From the NCBI RefSeq assembly GCF_023699985.2, contig NC_069686.1:67644410-67708409 (forward strand): a DNA stretch of 64,000 nt, read 5' to 3'. The stretch comes from Odocoileus virginianus (Eukaryota > Chordata > Mammalia > Artiodactyla > Cervidae). Each line of letters starts with the position of its first letter. Position 1 is the first letter of the stretch. The notes beneath the pieces were generated by a model. It did no database searches, was not told the origin of the DNA, and worked only from the letters and a program-made list of their open reading frames with translations. Positions 54,641 to 64,000 of this stretch are shown here, in pieces. The position numbers and the translations under genes were made by a program.

Positions 54641-57600
54641 GCATTTTTACAGGGTCGGCAGCACAGCCACGAGGAGCAGCAGCTCCTGACTCGGTCCCTG
54701 AAACGACCGCACAGGTGGTCTGCCCTGAGACGGACACCAAGCTGGAGACCTGAGCTTAGAGGAGCCAGGGGAACCTGACGTATCAAGAAACCAGCTTTCC
54801 CTGACTGAGGCTGACAGATACTCAAGGCCAGAGCAGAGGCAGGCTGAGGGGCAGAGCAATAGGACCAGCCAGGGTGGCTGCTCTCATGAGCTGTGTCTAG
54901 GGAAGAAAGAGCAGGACTCCTCGAATCTCTCCCCTGGAATCCGTCAAAACCTCATGTGTAATCCTGAGAGCCAGAGGACCAGCGTGTATAAATGTTCTCT
55001 GCAGTGATAAAGGCAAGAGAGGTGGTCTTCACACCTAGCAGCTAATCAATACTTGATATGGTGGGCTTCACATCACTGCCAACTCCTGCTTTTGTAATGA
55101 CTTATCTGGATACATTTCCTGCTGTGTCCACTGCACTGCTGGGAGGAGCTTTCACTCGGTGAGCTTTTGATGATCACCTGGATGGTCACCTTCCATGTGT
55201 AGATCACCTGGCAAAATACCAGACGCCAAAAGGAAGATGCCAGAGCCCTCACTGTGCCCCAGAGTTCTTTGCTGTGTTTGATGAGTCTCTCCATAGAAAC
55301 AGAAGGTCACTTCCTTCTAGAAGGTCAGAACAGATGCCCTCTACAGGTGGCAGTGTACCAGTGTGGATTGATGTGTGGACATTCACCAGATAAGCTAGGT
55401 GGAGTGGACATTCCAGGCAGAGGGCACAGCAAGAGCCAGAACATGGGGATGCAAAGTGTAATTGGAGTTGATATGATCTACACGGGGCTGACCTGGGGCA
55501 GGAACGACGTGAATGTCTGAGATGACAGTGTGGGAATTTGGACTGGCTTGTGGTTGTCACCCTGGGTTTAGGCCTGGGAACCCCCGTGGTCTCCTCTGGG
55601 TGGATCCCTATTAGGGAACTCACAGAGCAGCTGTTAAGTTGACAAAAGAACTGAACAGTCCGTGGAGCTGGCATGCATTATTTGGGACATACTAAAAATT
55701 GTGTTGCTATTTATCCAGAAGTCAAATTTAATTAGCATCCTGCATTTGATCAGAACATGAGTGTTTTTCAAAGGCTCTCATGAGATGCTACTGTCCAGTC
55801 AGAGTTGAGGCCCAGGAGCCAGAGGCCCGTGCTGCTCTGAGCAAGCTCACTGTCTCAAGCCCCAGGCCAGGTTCCTAACCGCAAAGACTCTTTGAGTATA
55901 TGAAGCATTCCCACTCTTAAAAACACCTTTAGGGAAGCTTTTGAGATTTCCTTCTTATTCATCCTTTCCATCTAGTTCATGGATGCCTCCCACAGCAGGT
56001 AAAAAACCTATTTCTGTATAAATTTGAAAATCTGAAGCCAATTAATTTTTAATACTTTAAGTGATGTAATTGTGGAAGTGATTCAATGATTGGATATACT
56101 TAAATACAAAACAATAAATCCTTATTCATAATGCTTATCCCACTCCCCAAACACATGTCTCCTTCACTAGCTTCTAGCCACACTCCTTCCAGAAGACTCC
56201 CAGCCTCGTCGAGTGAGCCTCCCTGGAGCCCCTGCCTCACACCTGTAACGCCTTCTCCGTGTCCATTGCTCTCAGTCCGTTGGTCTCCTGCCGTGTCATG
56301 CTGATCCTCTTTCGGTAGCACGAGAGGGCTCTGCTAAACTTAGAAGAGAGACTTTCCTCTCCATTCCTCTACTACAACCTTTCTAGAGATTTTCTTTTTC
56401 TATAATCTCTCATCTGCTCACTGCCTACAGGAGAAGACTCAGTTTATCTAACCTCACCTTTAAGACTCTTCATTACTCATTACTCACCAAGCAGATGAGT
56501 GATGAAGTTTATTAATGATATCAAATGTGATAGTGATGGTGGAAGATGTAATAAGACAAGGAAAAGGAAGAGAGGAAAATAAACTAAAAACATGTACTGA
56601 ATTTAGTCATTGATATTTTCCCCTTCCTTCTACTCCAAATAGGAGGTATAAAGTTAAACATTGCATTTGTTTTAATGTAAAATCATTCATACTAAAAAGG
56701 ATAAAAATATTTCAAATCTGTATTGTCTTAGACCATCTGGCTTATCTCATAGTCCCTCCCTAATCCTGATTACTCGAATAGATCCAACCCTGTAGATGAC
56801 GAATGTCTTTTTTGCTAACTCTGTTTTTGCTCTTTTACTTGGTTTGCTTAAGAAGTCAGTACACCTGTCCAAAGAATAGTAAATTGTGTTTATACTTACC
56901 CTTGACCCCCTAATATGTTTTAGATTTCAAACCCAATTTTGAGGTGCTGAGATCCCTGATGAGGCAATATGGACAATCCTTTCTGTTTATATTAGCTGCA
57001 TTAAAATAACAGGAGAGTGAAATTCACCCTTCCTGTTGGTCATTAGACATTAACCAGTTGTGGGACTTTAAATAAACCACCTACAAAATCCTGAAGTGAA
57101 ACAAAGTTCAAGTTTGTTGGCTTTATTTGATTAAGTTTCCAGGGCATTTATCACTTTCTGTGAAAGAAACATTTAATTTAGATGGCAGTTGATTCGTGTC
57201 ATGGGATTTCTACTGACAGGAGGAAGAGTTATGTGTGTGTTTATGACTTCTTTGCTTTTAAAATATTAATGTTAGTGAAACATAAATCACAAGACCTTTA
57301 GGGGAGAGAGATGCAGGAGGGTGTCAGGGTGATGGATTGAGACATACTGTAACGTACCTTCATCAGGGAGGAAAACGGAGGGAGGATGGGACACAGGGGT
57401 GGTGGGGCGGGAGCAGTGAAGAGAAGGGCTTTTTCTCGCCAAGCACAAAGACTATGCAGGGCTTGAACTAGAGCCAGGCAACTTCTTAGTTCCATTGCCT
57501 GATGCAGACTGAAGAGATGAGCTGATGACTTCCTGCAGCCCCTTCCTGCCCTGATAGCCAGAGGACAAAAAGACTGCTAGCAGCACAGTGGAAGTGCTCA

Positions 57601-58134
57601 GGAAGCCCGAGTGTCCAGGAGACGAACACGCGCTCCCTGCCCCCCAAGTCACAAGAACCGGTCCCCTGTTCCGGCCCCCCAGGCACCCTGCATTCAGAAG
57701 CCAAGGATGTATGTGTGTTTGTGTGTGTGTGTATGTGAAAAGAGAGAAGAAGGAGCTACTCTCAGAAAGGTGGGAATGATAGGAAGAGCTGTCGTATGTT
57801 GGTTGCAAACCTCCTGGGGCCATACAGGCGCATCCTTCTCTACAGATCAGTGAGTTGAGGGCTGGAGATGGCCATAGTGGAGGAGCCAGGATTCATGACC
57901 GCATCTCTCTGGCATTGCAGTCTACCCTCCCTTCACATCCGAGGTGCTCCCTTGAATCACTTTCAGACAGTTTTTGTAAAGAGCAGTTTGCTGATGTGTG
58001 CCGATTCTTTTTCTTTACCACCACCTTGAGCAACACATTCCCAGTACTTAGATCAGAATGCTCCCGAGCACACTTTTCAAACACTATTCCAGCAGGAAAA
58101 AGAAATGTCTACAATGGTATTACTCACAGTATCA
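54641..58134. other. Long single-copy interval
   Basis: 3.5 kb without a clear transposon. A faint L2-like patch lies at 55395-55460 ('ggcagagggcacagcaagagcc'). 55680-57290 is AT-rich and free of recognisable repeats, the longest such block in the window, and could hold conserved non-coding elements. 57715-57735 is a short GT run. No exon could be supported. Confidence 0.45.
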
Positions 58135-58262
58135 GCTAGCATGTATTGTGCCCAGACTCGTCTGTGAGTGTGCGTAGACACCATCATATGCATCATCTCA
58201 TGTCATCCTCACAAATACCCTCAGAGGCAGGCTCCCTCATCACCCCCTTGCACACATAGCAG
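58135..58262 (-). repeat. MIR SINE, reverse orientation
   Basis: 'atgcatcatctcatgtcatcc' and 'tcacaaataccctcagaggc' match the reversed MIR tail and core. Confidence 0.7.
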
Positions 58263-59239
58263 TAGTGAGCCCAGCATGCCTCCTCCCAGGGTAAGGAGAA
58301 GGCAGAGTCCCTGATGCAGCCCCCTCCCTGGCTTGGGAGGACAAGAATTCCAGGGAATGGATGGGGGAATATGCTTTCCTTCCTTCAAGGATCATTGCCT
58401 ACACCTTCACCTTTTGAGTTCATGAATTGAAAGTACTGTATCTCTGGTTCACTCTGGACTCCCCTTAGTACATCCTAGAGGAAGTACTAGTGTCTGTCTA
58501 TAGAATGCGAGCACCCCACTCCTGCATCTGACAGGCTCTCCCTGAGGCTTTGACCGGATCCCAGGGCAGCACAAGTCCCCCTACCGCCTCTTGCCACCAT
58601 CCTTTTCACTTTCCGGGCCTGACGTGGGTCTCTGTGCATCCTGCCTGTCAAAGCTCACAAAGGGGAGAGAAAAGCATTTTCTGTCTCCTGTTCTTCAACT
58701 TACGGAACCCAGTAACAAAGCATGGCTAACTGCATCATCATCGTTTACACATGCAGCCTGATTGAGGACATTTAGTCATGTAATTAGGTACCTAATTGTG
58801 CTGAAAAGGCAATTATATGATTTCTTAAGTGAATTAAGTCCTTGGAGAAGTGGTAAGGATTAGCACATGTGATCTAGCTGGAGAGCAGGGACCATGGGAG
58901 GCATGTCAGCATGACTATGGGATGCTCAGAGGCCAAGTGGCCAGAACTTGAACCACATGGGTGACCACGTGAACATATGCACGTATGTACGCATGCACAG
59001 GCATACATGCATGCACTGCACACACACACAAGATGTCAGCGTCACCTTTACAGTGATCTACTGCAAACCAGGAACTTAATAAATGAGAGCCGTTAATGTC
59101 GCTGGGAGCTTTGTGTACCTCTGTGAAGTGACGACTGTTTGATGGCTGACTTGGAGACTCTCAAAGAGATTATTTAACATGTGAGAGGCAGGTGTGTCAA
59201 AAAAATAATGATAAGAGAGTCAGTTGGGACATGTCAGAG
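58263..59239. other. Single-copy DNA
   Basis: Contains a 16-bp palindrome (58782-58797) and an alternating purine-pyrimidine tract (about 58974-59032). No gene is recognised. Confidence 0.4.
58782..58797. promoter_or_regulatory. Perfect 16-bp palindrome of homeodomain-type cores
   Basis: aattaggtacctaatt holds two inverted TAATT cores. A further 'caattat' follows at 58811. The surrounding 58740-58860 is AT-rich single-copy DNA. Regulatory function is inference. Confidence 0.25.
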
Positions 59240-59660
59240 GATATTTTATGCAACATCACTTATTCATCCAACAACCCAACACTGTGTCAGATAGTGAGGG
59301 GTCAAATACAATCCTTCCTCTTTATAGCTCAAAAATAAGTGTAGAGATAGATGACCACAAAGCATTTTAGTGATGATTTGAACAAGTTGTTCAGTAAACT
59401 ACAGCCTTCAGACTAAACCCAGCCTGTGACCTGTTTAGCTAAGAAGGGTTTACACATTTTTAAAGGATTGTTTGGAGAAACAGAAAAACTGATAAAGAAG
59501 AATATGCAGCAGAGACCATACATGGGCTGCAAAGCCTAAAATATTTATGAGAAAGGTTGCTGCTCCTACAAGAATAGAGGAAGCAGCAGATGAGCCCTAT
59601 ACAGAAACCAGGGAAGGCTTTTCAGAGGAGGTGACATGACCTGAACTCATAGCTAAGCAG
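59240..59660 (-). repeat. L2 fragment, split by a hAT relic
   Basis: 'cacttattcatccaacaacc', 'actgtgtcagatagtgagggg' and, after the interruption, 'gaaggcttttcagaggaggtgacatg' match the reverse strand of L2. The break at about 59385-59570 holds a hAT relic. Confidence 0.55.
59385..59570 (+). mobile_element. hAT-Charlie group relic (same family as 48656)
   Basis: 'gtaaactacagccttcagac', 'cccagcctgtgacctgtt', 'gcagcagagaccatacatggg' and 'ctgcaaagcctaaaatattta' follow the same consensus as the element at 48656 in the same orientation. Confidence 0.6.
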
Positions 59661-60709
59661 GCGTGTCTGTAGTGCGGCACAGCATCTCCATCTCCCAGGA
59701 ACTTCCTTCCAACCAACCAGTCCACCACACACAAGCAACCACAAAGGATACATTTAGAGGATTCGTTTCTGAAGGAGGCCTGGGAGAGTCCAGAGGTTCT
59801 GAAATGTCAGGCAGTGGGATGTGGACCTGTCCCACTGTACAACAGAAGGACTGGATGTGGCTGGCCGACCCCCAACACCGAGACAGTGGGAGGGACAGAC
59901 CACGCAGCTTCTCATGCCCCTGTGGCCTCGATGCCAGGGATGCTAGCCCTTGAATCACCAGTAGGTCCAACCTGGGGACTGAACGATGTGGCAGAGGAAA
60001 GCAACTGCAGGGAAAGGAGAAGGCATACAAACGCCTGGCTACCCAGGCCTGCCGTTATCCCCGTCCCCAGATCCCTTCAGCTCCCTGACATCTCAGCACA
60101 CAGGGACCACAGGCTGTACCACCCAGCCTCCTACCCCAGCCTGGCTGAACACGCCTGCCCTCCTTGCAGCAGACACCTGGCTTTACAACTGGGCACAGTG
60201 TGGGAACAGGAGACGCTGTTGTTCCTTCCCCCTGAACACACACATCATGCTCTCCTCCAAGCAGTCGTCTGCCGTCTCTCTCACCATCTCAGCTTTCTCA
60301 CCAGCATCACTCTGAGCTGTCCACACACACACACCACTAACCTCACTTCCCCATATGGCATCAGCTCCTGCAGTCATAACCAGAATGACACATTCACGGG
60401 GCACTTTCAAAGTCTTCATTTCAGGCGGCCTGCTCTACGACAGCTCAGGCCTCTGCTGATTCCACATCTTCACTCCAGCAATTCCTCAGACATGTGGGCA
60501 TCTTGAATCCAGTACCTGACCACTTCCCCTGTCCGTCACCTTCCATCTACTCACTTCCCCGCCGAGCATCTTAGACCCCACAGCCCATCATCAGACCTCC
60601 TAGAAAATACATTCCGAACCCATCACCTCTCATGTCTCCCACTGAAGTTCAAGCCAGCATTCTCTGTTCTGTGGACTGTACCATGGCCCCCACCTGGTCC
60701 CCTTCCTCT
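59661..60709. other. Single-copy DNA
   Basis: No recognised repeat. A 230-codon frame (59814-60506, + strand) is low in charged residues and rich in Pro, Ser and His, with no domain, and it overlaps other frames. Confidence 0.4.
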
Positions 60710-61270
60710 GAACGGTGGCCAGAGTGATCCTGACAGCATGACAATCAGTTCATGTCACTCTTCTGCTCAAAATCCTTCTCAGAGTAAGAACTGAAGCTCG
60801 TCCAGGGCTCTCCAGGCCTTCCATCATCCTCTGCTGTTAATTCTCTGACTGCATCTTCTACAGGCTGACTTCACTCCAGCCACATTGGCCTTCTGGCTGG
60901 CCCTTGACACTGGAGCTGCTCCCACCCCAGGGCCTTTGCACCTGCTGTTCCTGCTGTCTGAGATGCTCTTCTCCAGACACCCACTGGATAGCTGTTCCCA
61001 TACCCCCTTCAGGTCGTGGTCAAATGCCACGTCTCCCTGGCCACACTTACTCACGTTTGTAACTCCTACTCATGGTCCTTGTCTTTTTTTTTTTTTTTTG
61101 TCTTCACACTGTCTAGTATACTCCATAGCTTGTGTTTTTCTCCTTTGTATTGTTTGTATCCTTTCCCTTGAATGTAAACTCCAGAAAGAGAAGAATTTCA
61201 GCTGTTTGGGTTTTTTTTGTTTGTTTTGTTTTAATTGCTATGTCCCCAGATGAATTTTGTTGAATGAACA
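60710..61270 (+). repeat. L2 3' region
   Basis: 'gttcatgtcactcttctgctc', 'ctccagccacattggccttc', 'cagggcctttgcacctgctg', 'gtaaactccagaaagag' and the end 'tgttgaatgaacatg' follow the L2 consensus to its TGAA-type terminus. A run of 16 Ts lies inside at 61084-61099. Confidence 0.78.
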
Positions 61271-62624
61271 TGTGAGTTCTCTTAACCTTTTCTCCTTTTC
61301 TCCTAATGGCCCCTGTTTAGAGCAGGAAATATAACTCTTCCCCCTCCTGTGCAGCTGAACTCAAGGCTGGCTAAGAGCACCCCTTATTCACACACACGCA
61401 CATCCTCACACTGACTGGTCCCCCCACACTCAGTGCTATGATCCCCAACCCCAATTCCCTATTCAACAAGCCACTACCTCTCTCTGTCCAGTTTTCCTTC
61501 CCTCCGCTTGCTTTCCCTCCAAGCACCAATTATGAGGTAGGCAGAAACGTCTGAAACATCAAAAGAAGGTGTAGACATCCTTTTGAGGAGTTTTGCTCTA
61601 AGGGAGAGCAGAGACAGGACCCAGGAGTGGGAGGGAGACAAGGTGTGAAGAAGGAAGGTTTATCTTTTTTCAGTTTGCAGAACAGTGTGCTGTCAGGGGT
61701 CATCTGCTGGCAGGGGCCACTTTGATGACGCCCTCGAGAGAAGGGAGATCTCGGTGGTGACGTTCATAGCGTGGGAGGTGGACTCTCGCACACATACGGG
61801 CCTGGGGAGCGCAGGTCAGCCATGGATGGAGCAGGGCCCCTGCAGGGGAGCCTGGCCTGTCCCCTCGGCGTGGCTCGCCCCCACCCCCGGCTTCTCCTGG
61901 CTCACTGCCTGCTTCGGCCTGGGCCCCAGTGCTGCCGCGTGAGTCCAAGGCCCAGGGCTCAGCTCTGCCCCTTCTCCTTCACTGACGCTTGCTGGGATGT
62001 GGTTCCAGCCCGTGTCTGTGAGCGCCGTCATGACGCTGGAGCAACACCCAACTCCAGCTGTCCCTTCACCCTCGCCTTCCCCCGCCTCCAGACTCCTCTC
62101 TCCAGTGGCCTGCCCTGCACCTGTGCTTCACATCTACCACGTCCCTGAGATGAACAAATCCTCAGCCAGTGCTGATTTCTGCCCCCCTCCCTGCTCAGGC
62201 CAAAACTCTCTTTTCTTTCTTTGCACGCTCCACATCTAATCCATCAGCAACCTCTGTCTGCCCCACATTCCAGATGTGCCCCAAATGCCCCTACCCCTCA
62301 TCACCTGTGCCACCACGGTTCCTATCCAGGTCTTGCCTAAACCACGGCCACAGCCTCTGCCATCTTTACTCAGGGTCTGTCCTCAGCACGGCAGTCAGAG
62401 TGACGACTCTGTCTCACATGTGGCTCCTGCTGGACCCCTGGCCTGGCCTCCCGTCCCTCGCAGCGTGCTGCAGGGGCAAACCTGTCCCGCCATCGCCGCA
62501 CCTCCTCGCACTCTGCCCCTCACTCACCCTGCAGTGACCACACGGTCTCCGGCTCACCTGGGAACACATCGTCTGGCTAACGTCTCCTTGGGACATTCCT
62601 CATTCAAATGTCTCTAGGGCTCAC
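61271..62624. other. Single-copy GC-rich DNA
   Basis: No gene is recognised. 61800-62130 and 62290-62560 are GC-rich, with overlapping frames on both strands. A faint L2-like flavour at 62270-62560 is not strong enough to call. Confidence 0.4.
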
Positions 62625-64000
62625 AGTTCAGTTCACTTCCGTGCCTCAGTCTTGTCCGACTCTGCGACCCCATGAGTTGCTGCACGCCAGGCCTCCCTGT
62701 CCATCACCAGCTCCCAGAGTTTACTCAAACTCATGTCCATCGAGTCAGTGATGCCATCCAGCCATCTCATCCTCTGTCGTCCCCTTCTCCTCCTGCCCCC
62801 AATCCCTCCCAGCATCAGGGTCTTTTCCAATGGGTCAGCTCTTTGCATGAGGTGGCCAAAGTATTGGAGCTTTAGCTTCACATCAGTCCTTCTAATGAAC
62901 ACCCAGGACTGATCTCCTTTAGGATGGACTGGTTGCATCTCCTTGCAGTCCAAGGGACTCTCAAGAGTCTTCTCCAACACCACAGTTCAAAAGCATCAAT
63001 TCTTTGGTACTCAGCTTTCTTTATAGTCCAACTCTTACATCCATACATGACCACTGGAAAAACCATAGCCTTGACTAGATGGACATTTGTTGTCAAAGTA
63101 ATGTCTCTGCTTTTTAATATGCTATCTAGGTTGGTCATAACTTTCCTTCCAAGGAGTAGGTGTCTTTTAATTTCATGGCTGCAATCACCATCTCCAGTGA
63201 TTTTGGAGCCCGAAAAATAAAGTCTGACACTGCTTCCACTGTTTCCCCATCTATTTGCCATGAAGTGATGGGACCAGATGCCATGATCTTAGTTTTCCGA
63301 ATGATGGGCTTTAAGCCAACTTTTTCACTCTCCTCTTTCACTTTCATCAAGAGGCTTTTTAGTTCTTCTTCACTTTCTGCCATAAGGGTGGTGTCATCTG
63401 CATATCTGAGGTTGTTGATATTTCTCCCGGCAATCTTGATTCTAGCTTGTGCTTCTTCCAGCCCAGCATTTCTCATGATGTACTCTGCATATAAGTTAAA
63501 TAAGCAGGGTGACAATATACAGCCTTGATGTACTCCTTTTCCTATTTGGAACCACTCTGTTGTTCCATGTCCAGTTCTAACTGTTGCTTCCTGACCTGCA
63601 TATAGGTTTCTCAAGAGGCAGGTCAGGTGGTCTGGTGTTGCCATCTCTTTCCGAATTTTCCAGTTTATTGTGATCCACACAGTCAAAGGCTTTGGCATAG
63701 TCAAGAAAGCAGAAATAGATGCTTTTCTGGAACTCTCTTGCTTTTTTGATGATCCATTGGATGTTGGCAACTTAATCTCTGGTTCTTTTGCCGTTTCTAA
63801 AACCAGCTTGAACACCTGGAAGTTCACGGTTCACATATTGCTGAAGCCTGGCTTGGAGAATTTTGAGCATTACTTTACTAGCATGTGAGATGAGTGCAAT
63901 TGTGCGGTAGTTTGAGCATTCTTTAGGATTGACTTTCTTAGGGATTGGAATGAAAACTGACCTTTTCCAGTCCTGTGGCCACTGCTGAGTTTTCCAAATT
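62625..64000 (-). pseudogene. BovB ORF2 (reverse transcriptase and C-terminal end), broken, runs off window
   Basis: The 3' terminus of BovB is at the left (near 62625), and the element continues past the window edge. Reverse-strand coding blocks include 'TVWITINWKIRKEM', 'HQGCILSPCLFNLYAEYI' and an intact catalytic YADD (63393-63404). The C-terminal region follows, with 'ELVMDREAWRAATHGV' near 62670. The frame shifts at least twice: in an A run near 63211-63220 and again at about 62940-62983. RTE elements also carry an endonuclease domain upstream, which would lie beyond 64000. Confidence 0.92.

Noticed and set aside
59814..60506. 230-codon open frame on the + strand
   Set aside because: The composition is skewed to Pro, Ser and His with no domain, other frames overlap it, and there is no splice or promoter context.
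31138..64000. The two long BovB copies as a segmental duplication
   Set aside because: Similarity starts and stops at element boundaries (left ends at the BovB terminus) with unrelated flanks, so they are independent insertions of one family.
1..64000. CRISPR arrays, operons or phage-like modules
   Set aside because: There are no regularly spaced repeats with unique spacers, and no compact runs of same-strand genes. The repeat content is mammalian throughout.

Overview
This window is nuclear DNA from a ruminant, most likely a bovid. The assignment rests on its repeats. There are many tRNA-headed Bov-tA type SINEs, BovB (RTE-clade) retrotransposon fragments, CHR-type tRNA SINEs shared across cetartiodactyls, and one nearly complete L1 of the bovine L1 type. 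Ancient mammalian repeats (MIR, L2, MER5A, an MLT1-like LTR, old L1M pieces) lie underneath. The species cannot be fixed from the sequence alone. No complete host protein-coding gene is visible. Family names were assigned by reading the sequence against remembered consensus sequences, without a search, so edges are usually good to about 10-20 bases except where target-site duplications (TSDs) are given.

Layout. 1-3475: single-copy DNA with a Bov-tA SINE that has a clear TSD, an LTR-like stretch, a MER5A element and MIRs. 3476-11240: a 7.7 kb L1 with a long GC-rich 5' UTR, ORF1, ORF2, a G-rich 3' UTR, a poly-A tail and matching TSDs, inserted into the 3' end of an older L1. Both of its ORFs are broken. 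11335-31135: a mosaic of old L1 pieces, SINEs, MIRs and single-copy DNA, including a perfect 108-bp tandem duplication at 28178-28394. 31138-34130: a BovB fragment with a changed reverse-transcriptase active site, then single-copy DNA. 34130-37600: the only gene-like region, a CpG island with a possible short first coding exon ending in a strong splice donor (35213-35249) and a second strong donor upstream (34343). 37640-62620: mostly single-copy DNA with scattered SINE, L1, L2, MIR and hAT relics, including a 5'-inverted (twin-primed) L1 and two notable palindromes. 62625-64000: a BovB copy that runs off the window end.

The L1 and BovB elements supply, or once supplied, the enzymes that mobilise SINEs. 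Here they are relics or partial copies, and the nested insertions give a relative history: hAT, L2 and MIR first, then L1M, then SINEs and the bovine-type L1. The host signal is one candidate promoter and first exon, whose next exon would have to lie elsewhere in or beyond the window. I saw no bacterial-type operon, CRISPR array, rRNA gene or functional tRNA gene.
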